A DNA stretch of 18,443 nucleotides. It comes from Victivallales bacterium. Its GTDB lineage: Bacteria; Verrucomicrobiota; Lentisphaeria; Victivallales; UBA1829. How positions within the stretch are numbered: position 1 is the first letter of the stretch; each line of letters begins with the position of its first letter. The notes beneath the pieces are model-generated. The model saw nothing but the letters and a program-made list of their open reading frames with translations, had not been told where the DNA came from and ran no database searches. Below, in pieces: positions 7,011 to 13,591 of the stretch. A program made the position numbers and the translations under genes. The stretch lies in NCBI GenBank assembly GCA_016285335.1, contig JAEEQO010000032.1, forward strand, positions 1 through 18,443, read 5' to 3'.

Positions 7011-8698
7011 GGTATTTCACCTTCCGTTATTGGTTTGTGCCTGTCCAGCAGGCTCTGGTAATCGCCCGAAATCCGCTCCAGCGCGGCAAGATACGCCTCG
7101 ATCTGCTCCCGTGTGCCGCAGATGCTCACGCAGCCCGCGGTGCCGCCGCCCTCGCACGGCATGTCCATCCGTCCGAACGCCAGGAATCCGCGTATCTGCA
7201 GATCGGTCACGGGCGCGATGAAGACCTCGGCATGGCGGAGCACGGAAAGCCCGAAGGTCCCGACGACGTCGTGGAATTCGCGCGGCATGAGGTACTTGGC
7301 GTAGTAGTAGAAGAGCGGATGGATCATCGAAAGCAGCTCGATCATCTCGTAGGTCTCGCTGCACCGGTAGCGCGTCTTCTTCAGCCGGCGGTTGAACTCC
7401 CGCTGGAACAGCAGGAATCCGCCCATCTTTTCCATGTGGGTCATGTAGTCGGATGGCCTGATGAACACCAGGCTCAGTTCGCGTTCGAACCGCTGCAGAG
7501 GCTTCCCCTCGGACGTGCTGCCCGGCTCCACATCGACGGGGAACAGCATTTTCGCGTCGTGCAGCTGGGGGGATTTTGCCAGGCCCCAGAGGATCATGCC
7601 GGCGATCGTCGCGGGGCCGCGCATTTCCCGCTGATGCTTCTGGTTCAGGCGGCGGCGCATCTCCAGTAGGCCGTCGAACCGGAAGAACGCCCGGGCGCGG
7701 AAAAGCCCCTTGCGCGGCGTTTCCCGGATCTCGACCTCGGCGCCGGGGCTTCCGGGAGCGGGGAAACACATCCTGCCCGCCTCGCCCCATTCCGCTTTCA
7801 GTTCGCTCAGGACCTCCTGCATCGCCAGGCCGTCCACCGGGACGTGGTGGTACTGGATCCAGAGGTCCGCCTCGGAAAGATCGGGATGGATGCGCACGAA
7901 AACGTTCAGCAGCCCCCATCCCGGATGCCGGTACACGGTCACATCCGGCGTCTTCAGGCGTTCCGCCTGGATCGCGTCCGCGTCTCCGCCCTCCGGCAGC
8001 GGCAGAAACGTCACGCAGGAGGCGTTCATGATCCGCCGGAGCAGGCGCACGGCCTCCATGCGTTTGCCGAGGTTGGCGGCGTTCAGATACAGCACGCGCC
8101 GCTTGACTTTCCGGTACAGTTTCCGGGCGCGGACGGAATCGGCAAGCCCGGTCAGGCGGTTGTGCGTCCGCACGAAAAATGAGAGAAGAATCCGAATATC
8201 GCTGTCCGACAACACGTCGGACGGCGGATACCGCGGATCGAATGTCATCCGCGCATTTTCCAGTGTGCCGTCCGGGCGGAATTCCACTTCGAGCAGGTCG
8301 GTCTCCGTCAGGCGTTTGCGGTGCAGGCGGAACGTCTTCTGCATGATGGCCCAGTGCAGTTCCCCGTGCACCCGGAGGAATTCCCCGAATCTCGACAGGA
8401 AGCGTTCCCGCGCTTCCGCCATGGACCCGGGTTTCGCATCCTCGGGAAACGGCGTCACGCGGAAGATGCCGAGCATGAATTTGGAGATGTCGCCCTTCAG
8501 GAAGATCCCCGTTACCTTCCGCCAGCCGTTCTCGGTCGGTTTCGCTCCGAGCAGCTTGCACAGCTGAAGCAGCTTCAGAAAGATCAGGAAGCAGATCGCG
8601 TTGAACGACCATTCGTCGATCAGGCGCGTCATGTGAAACGACACCCAGCGCCGGATCCTCGATCCGCTGTCTTTCGTGTTTTCCGGTGCCGTTTTCAT
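7007..8698 (-). CDS. Acyltransferase-like protein with HHxxxDG motif
   Basis: The 563-residue protein carries H-H-V-P-V-D-G at residues 284-290. This is the catalytic motif of the CoA-dependent acyltransferase superfamily, which includes chloramphenicol acetyltransferase, 2-oxoacid dehydrogenase E2, condensation domains and wax-ester/DGAT enzymes. A hydrophobic stretch at about residues 33-48 could touch the membrane. A C-terminal region with 'VGTFGLSVLRHAEVF' and 'RGFLAFGRMDMP' fits the second half of that fold. No lipoyl or carrier domain is seen, so an E2 or NRPS role is unlikely. Acyl transfer to a lipid or small acceptor is the best reading, supported by the ATGA-coupled lipase downstream. 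The ATG at 8698 has only a distant GGAG upstream, so the start is moderately certain. Confidence 0.75.
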   Translation of the reverse strand: MKTAPENTKDSGSRIRRWVSFHMTRLIDEWSFNAICFLIFLKLLQLCKLLGAKPTENGWRKVTGIFLKGDISKFMLGIFRVTPFPEDAKPGSMAEARERFLSRFGEFLRVHGELHWAIMQKTFRLHRKRLTETDLLEVEFRPDGTLENARMTFDPRYPPSDVLSDSDIRILLSFFVRTHNRLTGLADSVRARKLYRKVKRRVLYLNAANLGKRMEAVRLLRRIMNASCVTFLPLPEGGDADAIQAERLKTPDVTVYRHPGWGLLNVFVRIHPDLSEADLWIQYHHVPVDGLAMQEVLSELKAEWGEAGRMCFPAPGSPGAEVEIRETPRKGLFRARAFFRFDGLLEMRRRLNQKHQREMRGPATIAGMILWGLAKSPQLHDAKMLFPVDVEPGSTSEGKPLQRFERELSLVFIRPSDYMTHMEKMGGFLLFQREFNRRLKKTRYRCSETYEMIELLSMIHPLFYYYAKYLMPREFHDVVGTFGLSVLRHAEVFIAPVTDLQIRGFLAFGRMDMPCEGGGTAGCVSICGTREQIEAYLAALERISGDYQSLLDRHKPITEGEIP

Positions 8699-9007
8699 GC
8701 TGAAAGGGGTCTCCCGAAGCTGCCTGATTCTTCTTTCCGTATCTCCGCCGGGCGCAGTTCAAGCTGTCCGTCCGCGGGTCATTGTAGTATGATCGTATAA
8801 ACATTAATATACTGCTTTTTTTTCTCAGTTCAAGTCTTCCACGCTTTTTTGCGACAGGATGCGAGGAAGAATCTCCGTTCGAATCCTGAAAACGGAAAAA
8901 GACGTATGTCATGCGTATCCCTCCTCTTTCGGAAAAAAAAGCCGGATTTCCCTTTTTTCCGTTCGCTTTTTTCAAACTCCGCGCTATATTAAGAATATCA
9001 TAGCCGT
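8699..9007. other. Divergent intergenic region with AT-rich promoter-like sequence
   Basis: These 309 bases lie between the minus-strand acyltransferase and the plus-strand FtsQ-like gene. They are much more AT-rich than the flanking genes, with several A- and T-runs. A -10-like TATATT sits at 8985-8990, 17 bases before the TTG at 9008, without a good -35 box. For the minus strand, TACAAT (complement of 8781-8786) is a possible -10. A near-palindrome ACGTATG-T-CATGCGT at 8902-8916 (one mismatch) could be a protein-binding site. No gene was found here. Confidence 0.5.
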
Positions 9008-9928
9008 TTGGAACCATCATTTCCGGTGACGCCCGTGAACCCGTCTTCTCCAGCAACCGACACATCGAAATCCTCTTCCCGTCCGGGACTTTCAAAAAAA
9101 GCGAAATTCTGGATCGGGCTTTCGCTCGCCGTGATCATTCCCGTGATCGCGGGCGTCCTCCTGTGGCTTGCCTACCTCGCACTCTTCCCGAACAACCCGC
9201 GCCTTGTCGTGAACAGCGTCCGGCTCGCCGGCAGTTCCGGCTACTGGAGCCCGGCGGACCCGGATGAACGCCGGGAGCGCATGGACCGCATCCTCGCCAT
9301 TCTCCGCATCCATCCCGGCCGGACCCCGATGTTCTCGGGGGAAAAGGACTACGACCTCGCCGCGATGACCGCGAAGCTCCGTGCGGAGATTCCCGAGCTG
9401 GAACGCGCCGACGTCCGCCGCGTGCTCCCCGACCAACTCATTTTCGAGCTTCACGAACGCATCCCCGTCGCGAACCTCGGGACGAGCTTCTACCTCGACG
9501 GCGCGGGGACCGTGCTGGACAAGACCGCGTGCTACGACGTCGCCGCCTCGCTGCCCACGCTTTCCTGCAAGCCCGCCGCGGCCCGCGTCTCCAAAGACAA
9601 TTCCCCCTTCAAACGCGGGGAAGTCCTGTCCGACGCATCCATCCGCACCACTCTGGAATTCATCCGGCTCATCCGCCTGGAATTCACCGACATCCGTCTC
9701 CTGACCGTCTATATCGACCAGGACAGCCTCCAGTGCCGTCTCCTCTACAAGAACTCGCCGCGCGTCTTCAACGTCCTGCTCCCGCTTCGCCTCGACGAAG
9801 TTCAGCTCCACGACGACATTTTCGGGCGTCTGCTCCCCAAGCTCGAATCCTCCATCCGGAACCGCGAGGAGGAGGACATCCTCGATCTCCGGTTCAAAGA
9901 CCGCATCATCGCGAAAAAGAGTCTTTAA
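9008..9928 (+). CDS. ftsQ: FtsQ/DivIB-like cell division protein
   Basis: The 306-residue protein has a short polar cytoplasmic N-terminus (Ser/Pro-rich), one membrane helix at about residues 33-60, and a periplasmic region laid out as in FtsQ. A POTRA-like domain begins with 'NPRLVVNSVRLAG' and continues through 'ILRIHPGRTPMF' and 'VRRVLPDQLIFELHERIPVA'. The latter is the typical FtsQ phrase followed by the signature of a residue-in-strand 'FYLDGAGTVLD'. FtsQ links FtsB/FtsL and other divisome proteins at the septum. The gene stands alone, not among mur/ftsA/ftsZ genes, so the symbol is by similarity only. The frame opens with TTG at 9008; GTG at 9026 is an alternative. Neither has a clear ribosome-binding site. 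A hairpin follows the stop at once. Confidence 0.78.
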   Translation: MEPSFPVTPVNPSSPATDTSKSSSRPGLSKKAKFWIGLSLAVIIPVIAGVLLWLAYLALFPNNPRLVVNSVRLAGSSGYWSPADPDERRERMDRILAILRIHPGRTPMFSGEKDYDLAAMTAKLRAEIPELERADVRRVLPDQLIFELHERIPVANLGTSFYLDGAGTVLDKTACYDVAASLPTLSCKPAAARVSKDNSPFKRGEVLSDASIRTTLEFIRLIRLEFTDIRLLTVYIDQDSLQCRLLYKNSPRVFNVLLPLRLDEVQLHDDIFGRLLPKLESSIRNREEEDILDLRFKDRIIAKKSL

Positions 9929-9943
9929 CACCGCAAAGCGGTG
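9929..9943. repeat. CACCGC-AAA-GCGGTG hairpin between convergent genes
   Basis: Perfect 6-base arms surround a 3-base loop directly after the TAA at 9926-9928, inside the 29-base gap between the convergent FtsQ-like and GntR genes. It matches the hairpin that follows the lipase stop at 5491-5504. It lacks a T-run on the plus side, so it is not a classical intrinsic terminator. Confidence 0.65.
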
Positions 9944-9957
9944 CCGACACAGAGATC

Positions 9958-11028
9958 TCAGCTTCGCTCGCGACCCCCAACGCGGTCGCTGGGGACACTG
10001 AACTGGATCAGATGGAATCCGCATGCCAGGCTGGCGGACGGATTTTCCGCCTTGGCGCAGACTGTTTGCAGGATCGTGGCGGCGAGCGCATCCAGCCTCA
10101 AATTCAAATATGGAAACACCATGGAACGCTCGTTGAACGCCGTGCCGAAGAACGAGCATCGCGACGGCGGACGATATGCGCCGGACCGGATCTCGCCTGA
10201 CAGGTAATCGGACAAATAGGGATCGTCGATCAGGATCGCGACGGACCGCGAATCCGGGACTGCGAAAGCCTGGACCGCTTCCGACAGGAAATCCGGGAAC
10301 GTCTCCAGTTCGCCCTCGAAAAGCACCGTTTTCGTCGCGCAGCCCGGCACATATTCGTTCAGGACGGCCGGCACAAGGCGTCTGTACCACGGGAAGGCGG
10401 AATGCCGGGACGTCACGTGAACGGCTCCAGCGATGTTGCGGCGGGCAAGATGCAGAACACAATCGAGGTCGGCTTTCCGCGTGAACACGGAAACGGCGTC
10501 GCTTCCCGCCTGGTCGACGAGCAGATCGATGCGGGCGCCCCGTTTTGACGGGAAGGACCGTTCCTGTCCTCTTCCGAAACCGGAGGCGGCGGATGAAAAC
10601 ACGACCGCGACGTCTCCGGCGGAAAGTTTCGGGAAATCGGGATCGCCCGCATAGTCGATGTCCCGTTCGAGATACTCCATCTTCCGCCTCATCAGCAGAT
10701 TCCGCACGCAGTAGACCAGATAGTCGTATTCCGGCGTTTCCGCAGTGTATGAATCCCGGAACAAGACCGGGCGGCATGTCGAAGATGACGCATCCTCGCC
10801 CGCGAAACACGCCGGGACCGAACGCTTGCCTTTCCGGCAGGCGATGACGCCGCGGCCCTCCAGCTCGTGCATGACCGCCCGCGCCGTACCGGGCGAAATA
10901 TGGTACTCCCGCGCCAGTTCGTCCCGGCTGTAGAACGGTCCATCGCCCAGAAACTCTCCGGCGCGGAGTTTGCGCGTGATGATCTCAGCGATCGTCATGT
11001 ATTTTGCATTGAAATAACGGCAAGCCAT
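9958..11028 (-). CDS. GntR-family regulator with LacI-like sensor domain
   Basis: The 356-residue protein has a winged-helix DNA-binding domain in residues about 1-75, with GntR phrases 'RDELAREYHISPGTARAVMHEL' shortened here to its core 'YHISPGTARAVMHEL', then 'GRGVIACRKGKRS'. The remaining roughly 270 residues look like a periplasmic-binding-protein-type (LacI/AraR-like) effector domain, judged by size and alternating strand/helix pattern rather than a diagnostic motif. Sugar-responsive control is a reasonable inference. The start at 11028 is chosen because a strong GAGGGGG lies about 9 bases upstream; a longer open frame continues to 11442 but without support. A good minus-strand promoter lies at 11120-11148. 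It is divergent from the FAD oxidoreductase gene, a possible target. The last residues are encoded by hairpin-repeat sequence. Confidence 0.8.
   Translation of the reverse strand: MACRYFNAKYMTIAEIITRKLRAGEFLGDGPFYSRDELAREYHISPGTARAVMHELEGRGVIACRKGKRSVPACFAGEDASSSTCRPVLFRDSYTAETPEYDYLVYCVRNLLMRRKMEYLERDIDYAGDPDFPKLSAGDVAVVFSSAASGFGRGQERSFPSKRGARIDLLVDQAGSDAVSVFTRKADLDCVLHLARRNIAGAVHVTSRHSAFPWYRRLVPAVLNEYVPGCATKTVLFEGELETFPDFLSEAVQAFAVPDSRSVAILIDDPYLSDYLSGEIRSGAYRPPSRCSFFGTAFNERSMVFPYLNLRLDALAATILQTVCAKAENPSASLACGFHLIQFSVPSDRVGGRERS
9970..9989. repeat. GCGACC-GGTCGC hairpin inside the 3' end of the GntR gene
   Basis: Six-base arms at 9970-9975 and 9984-9989 enclose an 8-base loop, preceded by CAGCTTCGCTCG. 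That flank closely matches CAGCTTCGCTTG in the repeat at 5332-5343. It lies within the last codons of the minus-strand regulator. Confidence 0.5.
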
Positions 11029-11119
11029 GGCTGCCACCCCCTCTGAATGATTGTGTGCTGGAAATGTTCCGTCGCATCCGGGGGAATGGCAACGGGGCAA
11101 AAGAACATCGGACAAGGTT

Positions 11120-11148
11120 ACTATACTGATTTTCAATGGAGAATTCAA
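11120..11148 (-). promoter_or_regulatory. Sigma-70-type promoter for the GntR gene
   Basis: On the minus strand, TTGAAT (complement of 11143-11148) is followed after exactly 17 bases by TATAGT (complement of 11120-11125). It points toward the regulator and would give a leader of roughly 85 bases. Confidence 0.6.
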
Positions 11149-11323
11149 GGAAGAAGCAAAAAAACGGCAAAAGAAATGACTGAAGGAATCGACATTTGTA
11201 AGATGTTTTGAAATGTGCGGAAACAACAAAAAAACGAGGCAGATTTTTCTGTTATATTTCAGCCGCAAAAAACGCCCGTCCGGGGTATGCGAAGCTTTTT
11301 CCGTTTTTTTTTGACGATCAGTC

Positions 11324-11352
11324 TTTAAAAAACCGGTTTGAAATGCTATATT
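11324..11352 (+). promoter_or_regulatory. Candidate promoter for the FAD oxidoreductase gene
   Basis: TTTAAA at 11324-11329 and TATATT at 11347-11352 are separated by 17 bases. The -10 resembles those at 8985 and 17124. Transcription from here would give a leader of nearly 100 bases before the ATG at 11457. Confidence 0.5.
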
Positions 11353-11456
11353 GAAACTCAGGAAGACGTCCGTATGCGGGCGGCCTTGAAATCCCGAGAT
11401 TTTTCTCGCACCTGAAGCAAGTTCGACTCCCCATCCCACCAAGCCAGGAGAACCAC

Positions 11457-12410
11457 ATGAAAATCGCCGTCTGCGGAGCCGGAGCCGCCGGTTCCTATGC
11501 CGTGAAGCGCCTTCGCCTCAATCTCCCCGAAGCCGATATCCTGCTTTTCGACGCCGCTCCGGCCGGGTTCTATGCGAAAATGCGCCTCCCCGAGTACCTC
11601 GCCGGCACGCTCCCGCGCGAAAAGCTCATTCTCTCCTCGCCGGAACAGATGGCGGACTGGGGCGTGGAGCTCCACCTCGGCGAACCCGCGACGGCAATCG
11701 ATCCCGCCGCCCACACGCTCACCACGGTCGCGGGAACGTATTCCTGGGACATCCTCGTGCTGGCAGTCGGGGCACACGCGTTCGTGCCGCCCGTGCCGGG
11801 GCTTGCAGGTCCGCGCGTCCATGTGCTGCGCGAACTCCCCGACGCCGACGCGCTCGTCGCGCTCTGCGAACCCGGACACGACGCCGCGGTCATCGGCGGC
11901 GGTCTGCTCGGACTGGAAGCCGCCGCCGCGCTCCGCAAACGCAGCCTCAACGTCTCCATCATCGAAACCGCGCCGCGTCTGCTCCCGCTTCAGATGAACG
12001 AGGAGGAATCCGCCGCGCTGCTCGCCAATTTCACGAATGCCGGGTACAAGGTCTTCACTGGAGCAGCCGTCGACCGTTTCGACAGCGCCGCCGCCCGGCT
12101 TTACCTCAAGGACGGCACGGAGATTCCCGCCTCGGTCGTGCTCGTTTCCGCCGGCATCCGCTCCAACCTCGAACTCGCGAAGAACGCCGGGCTCGCATGC
12201 AGCCGCGGCATCGTGGTGGATTCCGCGCTTCGCACCTCGGCGCCGGACATTTACGCGGTCGGCGACTGCGCCGAACTCGACGGCAAGGTCATCGGCCTCT
12301 GGCTCGCCTCGAAAGACCAGGGCGAGGCCGTCGCCGACATCATCGCCGGCAAGATCGACGCCATGCCGCCGAAGACCTACCGCCCCAAGCCGAAACTCCC
12401 TGCATTCTGA
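11457..12410 (+). CDS. Short FAD/NAD(P)-dependent oxidoreductase
   Basis: The 317-residue flavoprotein is of the pyridine-nucleotide disulfide oxidoreductase fold (Pyr_redox_2), most like NADH:rubredoxin or nitrite reductase-type reductases. It shows an FAD-binding Rossmann motif GAGAAG at 7-12, 'RLPEYLAG' typical of the rubredoxin-reductase group, an NAD-binding GGGLLG at 147-152, and the second FAD motif YAVGDCAE at 266-273. There is no redox-active CxxC near the FAD motif, which argues against thioredoxin or lipoamide reductase. It ends soon after the FAD motif and lacks the roughly 80-100 residue C-terminal domain common in the family. It likely passes electrons from NAD(P)H to a small protein or oxygen/peroxide; the acceptor is unknown. 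AGGAG seven bases before the ATG supports the start. Confidence 0.85.
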   Translation: MKIAVCGAGAAGSYAVKRLRLNLPEADILLFDAAPAGFYAKMRLPEYLAGTLPREKLILSSPEQMADWGVELHLGEPATAIDPAAHTLTTVAGTYSWDILVLAVGAHAFVPPVPGLAGPRVHVLRELPDADALVALCEPGHDAAVIGGGLLGLEAAAALRKRSLNVSIIETAPRLLPLQMNEEESAALLANFTNAGYKVFTGAAVDRFDSAAARLYLKDGTEIPASVVLVSAGIRSNLELAKNAGLACSRGIVVDSALRTSAPDIYAVGDCAELDGKVIGLWLASKDQGEAVADIIAGKIDAMPPKTYRPKPKLPAF

Positions 12411-12464
12411 GCTCGACTTTCTCATTTTCCCCTCACTACGCACCCCGAACAGCCTTTTCTCCCC

Positions 12465-12950
12465 ATGCCAGTTGAGATCGAACGCAAATTCCTCGTCAAG
12501 GACCTTTCCTGGAAAGAGTCCGCCACCTCGTTCAAGGACTTTCAGCAGGGGTATTTCCCCACGGGCGACGGCGTGACCGTACGCGCCCGCATCGCCGGCG
12601 ACAAGGCACGCCTTACCATCAAGGGCCCCGTCACGGGCATCTCCCGCCCCGAATTCGAATACCCGATCCCCGTCGAGGACGCGATTGCGTTCCTCTCCGG
12701 CTTCTGCATCAGGCCCGTCATCCTCAAACGCCGCTGGTATGTCCCGTTCGGCGGGTTCAAATGGGAAGTTGACGAGTTCGCCGGGAAGAACGAGGGGCTG
12801 ATCGTCGCCGAGATCGAGCTTGATACGCCCGACCGCGAATTCCCCGTCCCGCCGTGGCTCGGACGCGAAGTCTCCCACGAGTCCAGATTCCGCAATTCGC
12901 GCCTCGTGCGGCATCCGTACGCCGAGTGGACCGACGAGGAAAAACAGTGA
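12465..12950 (+). CDS. CYTH-domain protein (triphosphatase-like)
   Basis: The 161-residue protein opens with EIERKF (residues 4-9), the signature of the CYTH/triphosphate tunnel metalloenzyme superfamily. It continues with alternating basic and acidic strands expected of the tunnel: 'VRARI', 'ARLTIKGP', 'RPEFEYPI', 'LKRRWYVPF', 'KWEVDEF', 'IVAEIEL'. Its length matches short bacterial members, which include inorganic triphosphatases and proteins of unknown substrate. The ATG at 12465 places EIERKF right at the N-terminus, as usual; no clear ribosome-binding site precedes it. It follows the oxidoreductase by 54 bases, likely in the same transcript, and is closed by a strong terminator. A functional link with the oxidoreductase is not evident. 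Confidence 0.9.
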   Translation: MPVEIERKFLVKDLSWKESATSFKDFQQGYFPTGDGVTVRARIAGDKARLTIKGPVTGISRPEFEYPIPVEDAIAFLSGFCIRPVILKRRWYVPFGGFKWEVDEFAGKNEGLIVAEIELDTPDREFPVPPWLGREVSHESRFRNSRLVRHPYAEWTDEEKQ

Positions 12951-12987
12951 CCTGTATCAGGAAATCTCCTGAGCTTGATTGAACTCG

Positions 12988-13019
12988 ACTCCGGCATCTT
13001 CACATGCCGGAGTTTTTTT
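12988..13019 (+). terminator. Intrinsic terminator after the CYTH gene
   Basis: A perfect 10-base stem (12988-12997 with 13004-13013), a 6-base loop and a run of seven T form a textbook rho-independent terminator. It closes the oxidoreductase-CYTH transcript. Confidence 0.92.
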
Positions 13020-13084
13020 CGTCCTCATTCGCGGGATTTTTGAGCACGTTTTCACTTTTTTTCAAAAATAATCGCGGTTTTCGT

Positions 13085-13113
13085 TTGACTTTTGTGTCAT
13101 GGTGTATTATTTT
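13085..13113 (+). promoter_or_regulatory. Promoter of the YtrA-type GntR operon
   Basis: TTGACT at 13085-13090 is followed after 17 bases by TATTTT at 13108-13113. TATTAT at 13105-13110 is an alternative -10 at poorer spacing. The region is strongly AT-rich and overlaps the left arm of a long inverted repeat. Confidence 0.6.
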
Positions 13114-13149
13114 AATAGTTCACTACTTGACAACAACACCATAACACAA
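13092..13149. promoter_or_regulatory. Long inverted repeat, likely operator for the GntR regulator
   Basis: TTGTGTCATGGTGT at 13092-13105 is matched by its reverse complement ACACCATAACACAA at 13136-13149 with a single mismatch. The arm centres are 44 bases apart, about four helical turns. The left arm lies between the -35 and -10 boxes and the right arm just before the ribosome-binding site. This layout suits autorepression, possibly with looping or cooperative dimers. Confidence 0.65.
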
Positions 13150-13166
13150 GCCGAAAGGCCGCCATC

Positions 13167-13574
13167 ATGAACGTTTCCGAACTTACCCTCAACTTCTCCT
13201 CCGGGGTGCCGATCTACAAGCAGATCGTCCAGATCCTCTCCGGGAAGATCCTGTCCGGGGCGCTCCCGCCGGGCGAGAAAGTCCCGTCGATCCGCGACGT
13301 GACCGCGGAACTGAACGTGAACCCGAACACCGTGGCGAAGGCGTACCGCGAACTCGAACTCGCCGGGCTCATCGAGACCCGCCGCGGCATGGGCTGTTTC
13401 GTCGCCGAGCGCGACGACGCCCGCCACGAGCTCACCGACGAGGAAAAACAGCGTCACCTGGATTCCCTCTTCGCCTCGCTGGTCACGTCCGCCGGGATGT
13501 TCGGCATCTCGGAGCAGGACGTCTCCGACTACCTGACCGCGAAACATGCCGCCAACGTGAAAAACAACAAATGA
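13167..13574 (+). CDS. Short GntR-family regulator, YtrA type
   Basis: The 135-residue protein consists of a winged-helix domain ('VPIYKQIVQIL', 'LPPGEKVPSIRDVTAELNV', 'NPNTVAKAYRELELAGLIE', 'RRGMGCFVAE') and a short helical C-terminal dimerisation tail. That is the architecture of the YtrA subfamily, which has no sensor domain. YtrA regulators usually repress their own operon, which in described cases encodes an ABC transporter. Here the next gene is instead a multi-pass membrane protein joined by an ATGA overlap or a short gap. AAAGG lies upstream of the ATG. A long inverted repeat over the promoter is its probable binding site. Confidence 0.92.
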   Translation: MNVSELTLNFSSGVPIYKQIVQILSGKILSGALPPGEKVPSIRDVTAELNVNPNTVAKAYRELELAGLIETRRGMGCFVAERDDARHELTDEEKQRHLDSLFASLVTSAGMFGISEQDVSDYLTAKHAANVKNNK

Positions 13575-13591
13575 ACGAAAGGTCTCCTTCC

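Larger units (their letters stand above)
11029..11456. other. Divergent regulatory region between GntR and oxidoreductase genes
   Basis: These 428 AT-rich bases separate two divergent genes and contain one convincing promoter in each direction, listed separately. A 6-base inverted repeat ACATTT/AAATGT (11192-11197 and 11211-11216) and a CGAGA-TTTT-TCTCG hairpin (11395-11408, in the plus-strand leader) are also present. No coding gene was found. Confidence 0.55.

Noticed and set aside
5232..7061. 609-codon plus-strand frame opposite the lipase gene
   Set aside because: The minus strand carries a lipobox and complete hydrolase motifs; the plus frame starts inside the zinc-ribbon gene and runs through hairpin repeats.
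7017..9095. 692-codon minus-strand frame through the acyltransferase and intergenic region
   Set aside because: It is a shifted shadow of the HHxxxDG gene, crosses an AT-rich promoter region and shows Arg/Pro-rich low-complexity protein.
11029..11442. N-terminal extension of the GntR regulator
   Set aside because: A strong ribosome-binding site precedes 11028, the winged helix begins right after it, and a promoter lies within the extension.
11368..11445. tRNA-like string: CTTGAAA resembling a Ser anticodon loop, a small hairpin, then GTTCGACTC and a terminal CCA
   Set aside because: The T-stem halves (GCAAG and CCCCA) do not pair, no matching 5' acceptor strand or D-arm is present, so it is chance or a decayed remnant at most.
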